From NCBI GenBank assembly GCA_964571855.1, contig CAZNDO010000007.1:106521-170520 (forward strand): DNA of 64,000 bases, given 5' to 3'. The position numbers and the translations under genes were made by a program. Source of the stretch: CAYYFX01 sp964571855. GTDB taxonomy: Bacteria; ARS69. Every line of letters starts with the position of its first letter. Position 1 is the first letter of the stretch. Shown piece after piece: positions 33,651 through 42,968 of the stretch. The notes below the pieces were generated by a model. That model was not told the DNA's origin, did no database searches, and saw only the letters and a program-made list of their open reading frames with translations.

Positions 33651-35859
33651 GGATCCGCACGTCCACGATCCGGCAATCCTCCGGATCCGCGGACAGCAGG
33701 AACGGGTTCAGGTCGATCTCCTCGATCCCCGGGAAGTCCGTGACCAGCGCGGAGAGGCGCAGTAGCGCATCGTGGACGGGCGCGAGCGCCACGCCCTTCT
33801 CGCCGCGCACGCCATTCAGGAGCTCGAAGCCGCGGATGGACGAGACCATCTCCCTCGCGTCCACGTCCGTGATGGGGTGGACGCGGAGACACACGTCCTT
33901 CATGACCTCCACGTACTTGCCGCCCAGCCCGAAGAGCAGGATGGGACCGATGCCCGGGTCCTTGTTCATGCCCAGGATGACCTCGCGACCGGCCGCGGCC
34001 ATGGGCTGCACGAGGAAGCCCTCCACGCGCGGGTCGTGGCCGAGCTTCTTCACGGCGCGGCCCATCTTCGCGAAGGCGCCCTCCAGTTCGAGCGCGCTCT
34101 TGAGCCCGAGCTCCACGCCGCCCACGTCGGACTTGTGCACGATGCGCCGGCCGGCCACCTTCAGCGCCACGGGATAGCCCAGCTCCTCCGCGGCCGTCAC
34201 CGCCTCGTCCGCCGTGCGTACGCGCCGCCACGGCACGAGCGGGAAGCCGTACAGCGAGAGCAGCCGGAACGCCGCATCCGGGTCCATGTACCCGCTGCCC
34301 TCGGCCGCCATGAGCTTGCGCGCGGCGTCGCGGTCCGCGGCGATCTCCGGGACCTTCCCCGGATCGCGCGTGCGCCACTCCGCCCAGTTCGCCAGCTCCG
34401 CCGCCGCGTACGCCGCGGCCTCCGGGTACCGGTAGATCGGCGGCGCGTCCGGGATCTCGGTCGCGATCCGCCCGTAGTACTGCTCCTCCGCCATCACCAC
34501 CATGAGCACCGGCTTGTCCGTGCCGCGCATGGTCTCGGTGACCGCGCGCACGACGTCCATCGGATCGACCATGATGGGCGGCACGAACGCCACGATCACG
34601 AGGTCGATGGCGTCCGACTCCAGCAGCACGCGCAGGCAGGCCTGGAAGTTGCGCGTGTCCGCGGACGCGATCATGTCGATCGGGTTCGTAACGCTGGCCT
34701 CCGCCGGCAGGAACTTCGCCAGCTTCCGCTTCGTGGCCGCGTCCATCTCCGCCACGTCCATGCCGTGGCCCACCAGGGCGTCCGTGGCCATGATCCCCGG
34801 CCCGCCGGCGTTCGTGAGCACGGCCACGCGCCGCCCCTTCGGCAGCGGGCAGCGCGAGAACGCGAGCAGGAGGCGCATGAGGTCGTCGATGGACGTGGCC
34901 CGGATCACGCCGGTCTGCCGGATCAGCGCGTCGATGGCGCGGTCCTTCCCGGCCAGGGCGCCGGTGTGGGACGACGCCGCGCGCGCCCCCGCCGCCGTGC
35001 GCCCGGACTTCACCATCAGGATGGGCTTGGTCGGCGTGATGCGCCGCGCCAGCTCCACGAAGCGGTGCGGGTTCCCGAAGCTCTCGATGTACAGCGCGAT
35101 GATCCGCGTGGAGGGATCGTTCTCCCAGTATTCGATCAGCGCGTTGCCCGACACGTCCGCCTTGTTGCCGATGGACGCGAACTGCGAGAAGCCCACGTTG
35201 CGACGCTGCATCTCCGTCCAGATCGCGATGCCGAGCGCCCCGCTCTGCGACACGAAGCCCACGGGGCCCTCCTGCGGCATGCCGGGGGCGAAGGTGGCGT
35301 TCAACGACACCGACGGGTCCGCGTTGAACACGCCCAGGCAGTTCGGGCCGACCATGCGCATCCCGTACTTCGCGCAGAGGTCCAGCAGCTCCTTTTCGCG
35401 CACCGCGCCGGACTCGCCCACCTCGCGGAAGCCGGCGGAGATGACGACCAGCCCCTTCACGCCCTTGCGGCCGCACTCGTCCACGACGCCCGGCACGTGC
35501 ACCGCCGGCACCACGATGACCGCCATGTCCACGGGATCCGGCACGTCCAGGATGGACGGATACGCCTTGATCGAGTGGATGTAGTCCGCCTTCGGGTTCA
35601 CGGGGAAGAGCTTCCCCTTGAAGTCCCCCTGGATGAGGTTGTGCACGATCTCGCGCCCGATGGAGCCGCGCTTCGTGGACGCGCCGATCACGGCCACCGA
35701 GGACGGGCGGAAGATGGCGTCCAGCGTGGACGCAGGCGGGTAGACGCGGGCGGGCCCGCTGGCCGCGGGCGGCGCGGGCGCCGGGGAGGGCGCGGCCGAC
35801 GGCTTCGCCGCCTTCGGGGCCTTGACCGCCGGCTTGCGCTTCGTTCCGGACGGGGTCAC
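33640..35859 (-). CDS. ADP-forming acyl-CoA (acetyl-CoA) synthetase, fused alpha-beta
   Basis: A 739-residue NDP-forming synthetase that makes ATP from acyl-CoA, ADP and phosphate. After an Ala/Pro/Lys-rich leader, residues 50-180 are the CoA-binding domain ('SSVAVIGASTKRGSIGREIV'). Residues 190-500 are succinyl-CoA-ligase-like, including the phospho-His region 'AASSHTGALAGKD'. Residues 530-739 are the ATP-grasp domain ('YPVALKVAGRRIVHKSDVGG', 'EIDLNPFLL'). The GTG start overlaps the lipA stop, so it is the last gene of the lipoate operon. It may harvest energy from acyl-CoA made by the 2-oxoacid dehydrogenase. Confidence 0.87.
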   Translation of the reverse strand: MTPSGTKRKPAVKAPKAAKPSAAPSPAPAPPAASGPARVYPPASTLDAIFRPSSVAVIGASTKRGSIGREIVHNLIQGDFKGKLFPVNPKADYIHSIKAYPSILDVPDPVDMAVIVVPAVHVPGVVDECGRKGVKGLVVISAGFREVGESGAVREKELLDLCAKYGMRMVGPNCLGVFNADPSVSLNATFAPGMPQEGPVGFVSQSGALGIAIWTEMQRRNVGFSQFASIGNKADVSGNALIEYWENDPSTRIIALYIESFGNPHRFVELARRITPTKPILMVKSGRTAAGARAASSHTGALAGKDRAIDALIRQTGVIRATSIDDLMRLLLAFSRCPLPKGRRVAVLTNAGGPGIMATDALVGHGMDVAEMDAATKRKLAKFLPAEASVTNPIDMIASADTRNFQACLRVLLESDAIDLVIVAFVPPIMVDPMDVVRAVTETMRGTDKPVLMVVMAEEQYYGRIATEIPDAPPIYRYPEAAAYAAAELANWAEWRTRDPGKVPEIAADRDAARKLMAAEGSGYMDPDAAFRLLSLYGFPLVPWRRVRTADEAVTAAEELGYPVALKVAGRRIVHKSDVGGVELGLKSALELEGAFAKMGRAVKKLGHDPRVEGFLVQPMAAAGREVILGMNKDPGIGPILLFGLGGKYVEVMKDVCLRVHPITDVDAREMVSSIRGFELLNGVRGEKGVALAPVHDALLRLSALVTDFPGIEEIDLNPFLLSADPEDCRIVDVRIRVG

Positions 35860-36845
35860 GCGGCACCGTCCGCGTGGCGGCGGGCGTGGTAGCTGCTGCG
35901 CACCAGCGGTCCGGACTCGACGAACTTGAATCCCATGGCCAGGCCCTCGCGCTTCAGGTCCTCGAACTCGTCCGGGCGGTAGTACTTCTCCACGCCCAGG
36001 TGCTTCTTCGTGGGGCTCAGGTACTGGCCCATCGTGATGATGTCCACGTCCACGCCGCGAAGGTCCCGCAAGGTGGCCAGGATCTCCGCGCGGGTCTCGC
36101 CCAGGCCCAGCATGATGCCGGACTTGGTGAGCAGGGCGGGCCGGCGCTGCTTGTCACGGGCGGCGCGCCGGAGCAGCTCCAGCGAGCGCGCGTACCGCGC
36201 GTCCGGGCGTACCCGCGGGTACAGCCGCTCCACGGTCTCCGTGTTGTGGTTCAGCACGTCCGGCTCCGCCGCCATCACGGCGTCGAGCGCGTCCCAGTTC
36301 CCGCAGAAGTCCGGGATCAGCACCTCGATGCGGCACTCCGGGTTCATCCGGCGGGACTCGCGAATGGTCTCGGCGAAGTGCGCCGATCCGCCGTCCGCCA
36401 ACTCGTCCCGGTTCACGGACGTGATCACGGCGTGCGCGAGGCCCAGCCGACCGATGGCCTCGGCCACGTGCCGCGGCTCCTCCGGATCCAGGGGCGTGCC
36501 CGCCTTCGCGCGCGCGATGGCGCAGAAGGTGCAGTGCCGCGTGCAGGTGTCGCCGAGGATCATGAACGTGGCGGTGCGGTCCGACCAGCACTCGTAGATG
36601 TTCGGGCAGCGCGCCTCCTGGCACACCGTGTTGAGGTGCAGCTCGCCCATCATGCGGCGGACCTTCTGGTAAGAGTCGCCCGTGGTGAGCTGCACCTTCA
36701 GCCAGTCCGGGCGGCGCGGTTCGTCCTCGCGGTGCCGGCGGCTGCGCGGCGTGGTGCCGATCTCCCCGTTGTTCAGCACGGGGAAGGGGCCGGGGATCCC
36801 GGACGGCGCGGTCGGGGCGCGGCGCTCGGCCGGCAGCCCCTTCAC
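35856..36845 (-). CDS. lipA: lipoyl synthase LipA
   Basis: Radical SAM enzyme that inserts two sulfurs into protein-bound octanoyl groups. The auxiliary cluster cysteines are in 'CQEARCPNIYECW', the radical SAM cluster is 'CTRHCTFC', and the C-terminal 'RSSYHA' supplies the serine ligand. I chose the GTG at 36845 because it overlaps the lipB stop (GTGA), the pattern used throughout this genome; it gives 329 residues. An ATG at 36914 would add 23 residues and overlap lipB by 73 bases. Confidence 0.92.
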   Translation of the reverse strand: MKGLPAERRAPTAPSGIPGPFPVLNNGEIGTTPRSRRHREDEPRRPDWLKVQLTTGDSYQKVRRMMGELHLNTVCQEARCPNIYECWSDRTATFMILGDTCTRHCTFCAIARAKAGTPLDPEEPRHVAEAIGRLGLAHAVITSVNRDELADGGSAHFAETIRESRRMNPECRIEVLIPDFCGNWDALDAVMAAEPDVLNHNTETVERLYPRVRPDARYARSLELLRRAARDKQRRPALLTKSGIMLGLGETRAEILATLRDLRGVDVDIITMGQYLSPTKKHLGVEKYYRPDEFEDLKREGLAMGFKFVESGPLVRSSYHARRHADGAA

Positions 36846-37951
36846 GACGAGAGGGGTGTCCGCTCCGCCACGCGCGCGATCAGCCGTTCCAGGGACCGAC
36901 GGTTCCCGTTCCATCGCAGCAGCTCCTTCGCTCGCCCGGGATTCGTCCACAGGTACTCCTCGTGCTCCTCCGCGGAAAGGGCGACCCGCGCCCCGTCCGC
37001 CTCCGCCGCGAACGCATGCTCGCGGTTCAACCAGGGCCCGGCCCGCACGGGGGAGGGGGCCCAACCGGCGGGGACCACCCGGAAGTCCCGGACGAAGTCC
37101 AGGGACTCCGGCAGGGCGCGCACGCCCGTCTCCTCCGCCACCTCGCGGGCGGCCGCGGCGGCGGGCGTCTCGCCCGCGTCCAGGAGCCCCGTGACCGGCT
37201 GCCAGAAGCCGCCGTCCTTCGCGGTGCGCTTCAGCAGCAGGACCTCCGGCCCGTCCGGGCTGCGTCGCCACAGCCACACCTGCACGGACTCGGTGTCCGG
37301 GCCGCGCACGGCCACGTCCCGGTCGAACACCTCGGCGAAGTGCCGGATCAGCTTCTCCCGCACCTCGGACAACGGCACGTTCCGGCCCAGGAGCCGCGAC
37401 ACGCTCGTGACCCCGCGATCCCGGATGCCGCACGGCACGATCACGTCGAAGTACGAGAGATCCGTGCCCACGTTGAACGCGAAGCCGTGCGTGGTGATCC
37501 AGCGCGAGATCCGCACGCCGATGGCCGCCACCTTGAGATCGCCCACCCAGACGCCGGTCAGGCCGGGGATGCGCCCCGAGTCCACGCCGTAGTCCGCGAG
37601 CGTGCGGATGAGCACCTCCTCCAGGTCCCGCACGTACCGGCGCACGTCGCGCCGGTCCGGGTCCAGGTTCAGCACCGGGTAGCCCACGATCTGCCCCGGA
37701 CCGTGGAACGTGACGTCGCCGCCGCGACCGGTGCGATGGAACGCGATCCCCCGCCGCGCGAGTGCATCCGGCGCCAGCACGAGGTTCGCGTCCCCCGCGT
37801 TGCGGCCCAGCGTCACCACCGGCGGATGCTCCAGGAGCAGGAACTGCTCCGGCACGTGGCCGGCGAGCAGCTGCCCCCGCAGCTCGTCCATCAGCTCCAC
37901 GCCGTCCTCGTACTCGACGACGCCGAGCGTGGAGACCCGAACCTTCCGCAT
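36842..37951 (-). CDS. lipB: octanoyltransferase LipB fused to a NudB-like Nudix domain
   Basis: A 369-residue fusion. Residues 1-215 are LipB, which moves octanoyl from acyl carrier protein to lipoyl domains: 'LGRNAGDANLV', 'RTGRGGDVTFHGPGQIVGYPV', 'GDLKVAAIGVRISRWITTHG' (catalytic Lys) and 'IVPCGIRDRGVTSV' (catalytic Cys). Residues 225-369 form a Nudix hydrolase with a complete Nudix box (G-x5-E-x7-R-E-x2-E-E-x-G). Its end, 'EHEEYLWTNPGRAKELLRWN', resembles dihydroneopterin-triphosphatase NudB. GGAG precedes the ATG at 37951. The upstream 90-base gap to E2 has nothing notable. Confidence 0.88.
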   Translation of the reverse strand: MRKVRVSTLGVVEYEDGVELMDELRGQLLAGHVPEQFLLLEHPPVVTLGRNAGDANLVLAPDALARRGIAFHRTGRGGDVTFHGPGQIVGYPVLNLDPDRRDVRRYVRDLEEVLIRTLADYGVDSGRIPGLTGVWVGDLKVAAIGVRISRWITTHGFAFNVGTDLSYFDVIVPCGIRDRGVTSVSRLLGRNVPLSEVREKLIRHFAEVFDRDVAVRGPDTESVQVWLWRRSPDGPEVLLLKRTAKDGGFWQPVTGLLDAGETPAAAAAREVAEETGVRALPESLDFVRDFRVVPAGWAPSPVRAGPWLNREHAFAAEADGARVALSAEEHEEYLWTNPGRAKELLRWNGNRRSLERLIARVAERTPLSS

Positions 37952-38041
37952 GGCGCTCCTTTGCGTCCCGGCCCCTCCGCGACGCCGCCGAAGCAAGGGC
38001 CGGGCGACTCGGGAGGTCCGCACGACCTCCGGGACGCGGTG

Positions 38042-39388
38042 CTAGAGCGTCGCCTCGCTCATGGCCATGAGGCTCCGCTTCACCTCGCCCATGAACTCCT
38101 CGGCCACCGAGCCGTCGATCAGGCGGTGGTCGAAGCTCAGCGACAGGTACGCCATCTGCCGGATCGCGATCGCGTCGTCGATCACCACCGGCCGCTTCTC
38201 CACCGCGCCGATGCCCAGGATGGCGGACTGCGGCTGGTTGATGATGGGCGCGCCGAACAGGCCGCCGAACACGCCCGGGTTCGTGATCGTGAACGTGCCG
38301 CCGGTGACCTCGTCCGGCGACAGCTTCTTGGAGCGCGCGCGCCCCGCGAGGTCCGCGATGGACTTCGCCAGGCCGCCGAGGTTCATGTCCCCCGCGCCCT
38401 TCACGACCGGCACGATGAGGCCCCAGTCCAGGGCCACCGCGATGCCGAGGTTCACGGCGCCGTGGTAGTGGACGTTCGATCCCTCGATGGACGCGTTCAC
38501 GACCGGCACGGCCTTGAGCGCGTCGCAGGTGGCCTTGGCGAAGAACGCGGTGAAGGCCAGCTTGACGCCGTTGCGGCGGAGGAACTCCTCGCCGTGGGTC
38601 TCGCGCAGCTTCGCGAGGTGCGTGACGTCCACCTCCCAGAAGGTCTGCACGTGCGCGCTCGTGCGCCGCGAGTCCACCATGTGCTCGGCGATCTTCATGC
38701 GCATGACGGACATCGGCTCCACGCGGTCGCCCATGGCCGGCGCGGGCCGCGGGGCGGCGGGCGCGGCGTGAGCCGGCGCGGCGGCCTGCGCGCGCGCCGG
38801 GGCGGGAGCGGCCGGGGCCGGAGCGGCGCCGCCCTTCTCCAGGCGGTCCAGGTACTGCTCCAGGTCCTGCTTCGTCACGCGGCCCTGGATGCCGGTGCCC
38901 TCGACCTGCGTGATGTCCACGCCGTGCTCGGCCGCCATCTTGCGCACGAGCGGCGAGGAGCGGACCCTGAGCCGCTCCTCCATGGTGGCCACGGCCGCCT
39001 CGGAGCGCGCGGGCGCCGGCGAAGGCGCCGGGCGCGCGGGGGCGGGCGCCGGCGCGGCGGAGGCCTGCGCGGGCTTCGGCTCCGGCTTCGGCTCCGGCGT
39101 CGCCTCCGCCTTCGGTTCCGCCGGCTTCGCCGGCGCGGCGGGCGCGGCCCCCGCACCGGCGCTTCCGATCTTCGCCACCACCGTGTTCACCGCCACGGTG
39201 GTCCCCTCCGGCACCACGATCTCCTGCAGCACGCCGTCCGCCGGCGAGGGGATCTCGGCGTCCACCTTGTCCGTGGAGATCTCGAAGAGGGGCTCGTCCT
39301 TGGCGACCTTGTCGCCCGGCTGCTTCAGCCACTTGACGATCGTTCCTTCGGCGATGCTCTCGCCCATCTGCGGCATCACGACGTCCAT
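38042..39388 (-). CDS. 2-oxoacid dehydrogenase E2 (dihydrolipoamide acyltransferase)
   Basis: A 448-residue E2. Residues 1-77 are one lipoyl domain with the lipoylated Lys41 in 'EISTDKVDAEIPSP'. A long Ala/Pro linker follows, then an E3/E1-binding domain near residues 140-180 ('SSPLVRKMAAEHGVDITQVE'). The catalytic domain ends in 'SFDHRLIDGSVAEEFM', carrying the His-x-x-x-Asp-Gly motif. GAGGAGGG precedes the ATG. The acyl specificity (pyruvate or branched-chain) cannot be fixed. As the only lipoyl protein visible in the window, it is the natural substrate of LipA/LipB and a possible reductant of the AhpD-like protein. Confidence 0.9.
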   Translation of the reverse strand: MDVVMPQMGESIAEGTIVKWLKQPGDKVAKDEPLFEISTDKVDAEIPSPADGVLQEIVVPEGTTVAVNTVVAKIGSAGAGAAPAAPAKPAEPKAEATPEPKPEPKPAQASAAPAPAPARPAPSPAPARSEAAVATMEERLRVRSSPLVRKMAAEHGVDITQVEGTGIQGRVTKQDLEQYLDRLEKGGAAPAPAAPAPARAQAAAPAHAAPAAPRPAPAMGDRVEPMSVMRMKIAEHMVDSRRTSAHVQTFWEVDVTHLAKLRETHGEEFLRRNGVKLAFTAFFAKATCDALKAVPVVNASIEGSNVHYHGAVNLGIAVALDWGLIVPVVKGAGDMNLGGLAKSIADLAGRARSKKLSPDEVTGGTFTITNPGVFGGLFGAPIINQPQSAILGIGAVEKRPVVIDDAIAIRQMAYLSLSFDHRLIDGSVAEEFMGEVKRSLMAMSEATL

Positions 39389-39434
39389 CGGGTCCCTCCT
39401 CGAGTCGCGGGTTCGATCCTGGTCAAGACAGACA

Positions 39435-40409
39435 TCAGAAGGCGGCGATCCGTCGGGCCGCCGTGAGCAGCGCGTCCTTCCCCGGGAGGAACGCGGCCTC
39501 CAGGGGCGGGGCGTAGGGAACGGGCGAATCCGGCGCGGTCACGCGCATCACCGGGGCGTCCAGCCACGCGAAGCACTCCTCGGCCAGGATGGCCGCGATC
39601 TCCGCGCCGATGCCGCCGGTCCGCTGCGCCTCGTGGTACACGATCACCCGGTTCGTCTTCTTCGCGGTGGCATGGATGGCGTCCCGGTCCATCGGGAGCA
39701 GCGTGCGGAGGTCCACCACCTCCATGGTCACGCCCTCCTTCTCCAGCTCGCCGGCGGCCTCCAGCGCGTGGTGCACGCACGCGCCGAACGTGATCACGCT
39801 GAGGTCCTCCCCTTCGCGCGCGATCCGCGCCTTGCCGATGGGGACCGTCCAGTCCCCCTCCGGGAGCTCCTCCTTGATCCGCCGGTACAGGAACTTGTGC
39901 TCGAAGTACAACACCGGATCCGGGTCCCGGATCGCGGCCTTGATGAGCCCCTTCGCGTCGTACGCGGTGGCCGGCTCCACGATCTTCAGCCCCGGCGTGG
40001 ACAGGTAGTGGCTCTCCACGTTCTGGGAGTGGTACGGGCCGCCGCTCACGCCGCCGCCGCACGGGCCGCGCACCACCAGCGGCACGCCCGCGTTCCAGCG
40101 GTACCGCGCCTTCGCCGCCATGTTCACGACCTGGTTGAACGCGTTCGACAGGAAGTCGATGAACTGCATCTCCGCGATCGGCTTCATGCCGTTCATGGCC
40201 GCGCCGACCGCGACGCCCACGATCCCGGACTCCGAGATGGGCGTGTCCACGATGCGATCCGGGCCGAACTCCTCCAGGAAGCCGGCGGAGGCGCGGAAGG
40301 CGCCGCCGTAGATGCCCACGTCCTCGCCGAGCAGGAACACGGAGGGATCCCGGCGCATCTCCTCGGCCATGCCCTCGCGGATGGCGTCGATGTAGGTGAC
40401 CAGCGCCAT
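39435..40409 (-). CDS. 2-oxoacid dehydrogenase E1 beta subunit
   Basis: A 324-residue transketolase-like beta subunit of the thiamine-diphosphate E1. 'VFLLGEDVGIYGGAFRASAG', 'DTPISESGIVGVAVGAAMNG' and 'EMQFIDFLSNAFNQVVNMAAK' are family signatures, and 'GGVSGGPYHSQNVESHYLSTPG' matches the conserved substrate-channel segment. The ATG overlaps the E1-alpha stop by one base (TGATG), consistent with an alpha2-beta2 E1. Confidence 0.9.
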   Translation of the reverse strand: MALVTYIDAIREGMAEEMRRDPSVFLLGEDVGIYGGAFRASAGFLEEFGPDRIVDTPISESGIVGVAVGAAMNGMKPIAEMQFIDFLSNAFNQVVNMAAKARYRWNAGVPLVVRGPCGGGVSGGPYHSQNVESHYLSTPGLKIVEPATAYDAKGLIKAAIRDPDPVLYFEHKFLYRRIKEELPEGDWTVPIGKARIAREGEDLSVITFGACVHHALEAAGELEKEGVTMEVVDLRTLLPMDRDAIHATAKKTNRVIVYHEAQRTGGIGAEIAAILAEECFAWLDAPVMRVTAPDSPVPYAPPLEAAFLPGKDALLTAARRIAAF

Positions 40410-41551
40410 CACGCACCTCCCGCACGGCCGGGGCGGCTGGCGCCATCCGGGCCCCAGGGCTCGGCCGGGCGCACGCCCGCGCCGGCGTCGTCCGCGTACA
40501 CGCGGCCGAACGCGAAGTCCGGGTCCGGCGCGGGGGAGGCCACCGCGAAGTCGGCGTCCGCGTCGATCTCCGCCTTGATCCCCGCCACGCGCCGGTCGCG
40601 CTCCTCGCGCGTGAGGATGCCCTCGGCCTCCAGCACGCGGTCGTAGCGCAGCAGCGGGTCCTTCTCGCGCCACTCCGCGAACAGCTCCGGCGGGACGTAC
40701 TTCGCGTCGTCGTGCTCGGCGTGGCCCTTCATCCGGAACGTCTTCATCTCCAGCATCACGGGGCCGCCGCCGAGCCGCGCGCGATCCGCGGCGCGCTTCG
40801 TGGCGTCGTACACCGCGAGCACGTCGTTGCCGTCCACGACCTCCGCGGGGACGCCGTAGCCGTCGGCCTTCGTGACGAGGTCCGTCACGCGGGTCTGCGC
40901 GGCGGTGGGCGTGGAGTAAGCGTAGCCGTTGTTCTCCACGATCAGCACGAGCGGCACGTTCAGCACCGCCGCCATGTTGAGCCCCTCGTGGAAGTCGCCG
41001 GTGGAGGTGCCGCCGTCCCCGATCCAGGTCATGGCCACGATCCTCTCGCCGCGGCGCTTCGCCGCGAGCGCGATGCCGGTCATCACCGGGATCACGGCGC
41101 CCAGGTGCGAGATGGGCGCCACGACGCGGCGGGAGAGGTCGCCGAAGTGCGTGTTGCCGTCCCGGCCGCCGGTGGGGCTGGTGGCGCGCGCGAGGTACTG
41201 CGTGAACGCCTCGCGCGGGCGCACGCCGCGCGCCAGCATCACGCCGAGGTTGCGGATGAGCGGCCCCACCCAGTCCTGCGGCTCCAGCGCGTACGCGGTG
41301 CCGATGGAGATCCCCTCCTGCCCGAGCGAGGTGTACAGCCCGCCCACGACCTTGCCGGTCCGGTACAGGAGGCCGAGGCGCTCCTCCACCATCCGGTTCT
41401 TCTGCAGCAGCTGCCAGATCTCCAGCTTCCGCCCGGGCGTGAGCTTCGCCGCCTCCGCGCCGATCTCGCCGTACACGCACCGCTGCGGGCGCAGGCTGCC
41501 CGAGGCGAACGCGCGCTTGCCCTTGGGATCCGCCGGGACGTTCGCTTCCAC
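40409..41551 (-). CDS. 2-oxoacid dehydrogenase E1 alpha subunit
   Basis: A 380-residue alpha subunit that decarboxylates the 2-oxo acid with thiamine diphosphate. The cofactor motif is 'WIGDGGTSTGDFHEGLNMAA' running to 'ENNGYAYSTP' (G-D-G to N-N). The C-terminal 'FRMKGHAEHDDAKYVPPE' resembles branched-chain or acetoin-type E1 more than classical pyruvate E1, but specificity is open. The GTG start at 41551 follows GGGAGG; the lpd stop lies nine bases upstream. Confidence 0.9.
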   Translation of the reverse strand: MEANVPADPKGKRAFASGSLRPQRCVYGEIGAEAAKLTPGRKLEIWQLLQKNRMVEERLGLLYRTGKVVGGLYTSLGQEGISIGTAYALEPQDWVGPLIRNLGVMLARGVRPREAFTQYLARATSPTGGRDGNTHFGDLSRRVVAPISHLGAVIPVMTGIALAAKRRGERIVAMTWIGDGGTSTGDFHEGLNMAAVLNVPLVLIVENNGYAYSTPTAAQTRVTDLVTKADGYGVPAEVVDGNDVLAVYDATKRAADRARLGGGPVMLEMKTFRMKGHAEHDDAKYVPPELFAEWREKDPLLRYDRVLEAEGILTREERDRRVAGIKAEIDADADFAVASPAPDPDFAFGRVYADDAGAGVRPAEPWGPDGASRPGRAGGA

Positions 41552-41560
41552 GCGTCCTCC

Positions 41561-42967
41561 CTAGATGTGGATCGGGCTGCCGTGGACGCCGTGCGCGGCT
41601 TCCATCACCGACTCGGACAGCGTGGGGTGCGGGTGCATGAGGCGGTACACTTCCTCCGCCGTGCACTCGGTCTGCAGCATGAGCCCCGCCTCCGCGATCA
41701 GCTCGGTGGCGCGCGGGCCGATGATGTGCACGCCCAGCACCTGCTGGTACCGCTTCTCGGAGACGATCTTCACGAAGCCCTCGGTGGCCTCCAGGATGCG
41801 GGCCTTGCCGCTCGCCGAGAACGGGAAGCGGCCCACCGCCACGTCGTGCCCGGCCTCGCGCGCCGCGGCCTCGGTGAGGCCGACGGACGCCACCTCGGGA
41901 TCCGAGTACGTGCAGCCCGGCGTGGTGAGGTAGTTCAAGGGCCGAGTGGGCGCGCCGGCCATGTGCTCGGCCGCGATGATGGCTTCCGCCGACGCCACGT
42001 GCGCGAGCTGCGGGCCGGGGATCACGTCGCCGATGGCGTACACGCCGGCGAGGTTCGTCTGGTAGTACTTGTCCACGGGGACGAAGCCCTTGTCGTCCAC
42101 CTTGATCCCCGCGTCGCGCGCGCCGAGCTTCTCCAGGTACGGCGCGCGGCCCACCGCCACCAGCAGCATCCGGGCCTCCAGCACGGAGTCCTCGCCCTTC
42201 CGGTTCTGCACCGTGCAGCGCACGCCGGTCTCCGTGGTCTCCACGCGGCCCATGCGCGTCTCCGGCAGGCACGTGATGCCGCGCTTGCGGAACGCCTTCT
42301 CGAACTCCCTGGAGACCTCCTCGTCCTCCAGCGGGAGGAAGCGGGGGAGGAGCTCCACCACCGTCGTCTTCGAGCCCATGCGCGAGAACACGGACGCGAA
42401 CTCCACGCCCACCGCGCCCGCGCCCAGCACGATCAGGCTCTCGGGGATCTCCTTCAGCTCCAGGATCTCGTCGGACGTGACCACCTTCGCGCCGTCGACC
42501 TTGACGCCGGGGATGAGGCGCGGCACGGAGCCCGTGGCGATGAGGATGAACTTCGTGGCCACCCGCGTGACCTTCCCGTCCTGCGCCGCGACGAGCACGC
42601 GCCCCGGCGCCTCCACGCGGCCGAGGCCGTGCAGCACCTCGATCTTGTTCTTCTTCATGAGGTACGTGACGCCGGCGGCGGACTTGTCCACGATCTTCGC
42701 CTTCCTGTCCATCACGGCGGGGAAGTCCACGCGCACGTTGTCCGCCAGGATCCCGTGCTTCGCCGAGTGGCGCATCTCCTCCACGAGGTCCGCGGAGTGC
42801 AGCAGCGCCTTCGTGGGGATGCACCCGCGCAGGAGGCACGTGCCGCCGAGCCGCGCGTCCTTCTCCACGATCGCCACGTCCATGCCCAGCTGCGCCGCGC
42901 GCACCGCGCCGACGTACCCGCCGGGACCGCTGCCGATGACCACCAGGTCCTTCGTGATCTCGTTCAC
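41561..42967 (-). CDS. lpdA: dihydrolipoamide dehydrogenase (E3)
   Basis: A 468-residue flavoprotein that re-oxidises dihydrolipoamide with NAD. 'VIGSGPGGYVGAVRAAQLG' is the FAD site, 'GGTCLLRGCIPTKAL' carries the redox-active disulfide, 'VLGAGAVGVEFASVFSRMG' is the NAD site and 'HPHPTLSESVMEA' holds the catalytic His-Glu pair. The GTG at 42967 is one base after the stop of the AhpD-like gene (alternative upstream starts overlap that gene). In mycobacteria the homologue also feeds electrons to AhpD through lipoyl-E2. Confidence 0.93.
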   Translation of the reverse strand: MNEITKDLVVIGSGPGGYVGAVRAAQLGMDVAIVEKDARLGGTCLLRGCIPTKALLHSADLVEEMRHSAKHGILADNVRVDFPAVMDRKAKIVDKSAAGVTYLMKKNKIEVLHGLGRVEAPGRVLVAAQDGKVTRVATKFILIATGSVPRLIPGVKVDGAKVVTSDEILELKEIPESLIVLGAGAVGVEFASVFSRMGSKTTVVELLPRFLPLEDEEVSREFEKAFRKRGITCLPETRMGRVETTETGVRCTVQNRKGEDSVLEARMLLVAVGRAPYLEKLGARDAGIKVDDKGFVPVDKYYQTNLAGVYAIGDVIPGPQLAHVASAEAIIAAEHMAGAPTRPLNYLTTPGCTYSDPEVASVGLTEAAAREAGHDVAVGRFPFSASGKARILEATEGFVKIVSEKRYQQVLGVHIIGPRATELIAEAGLMLQTECTAEEVYRLMHPHPTLSESVMEAAHGVHGSPIHI

Positions 42968-42968
42968 C

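Noticed and set aside
35856..39332. A 1,158-codon open frame on the minus strand
   Set aside because: The lipA frame happens to stay open through lipB and part of the E2 gene. The upstream part has no protein-like composition and two well-supported genes use other frames.
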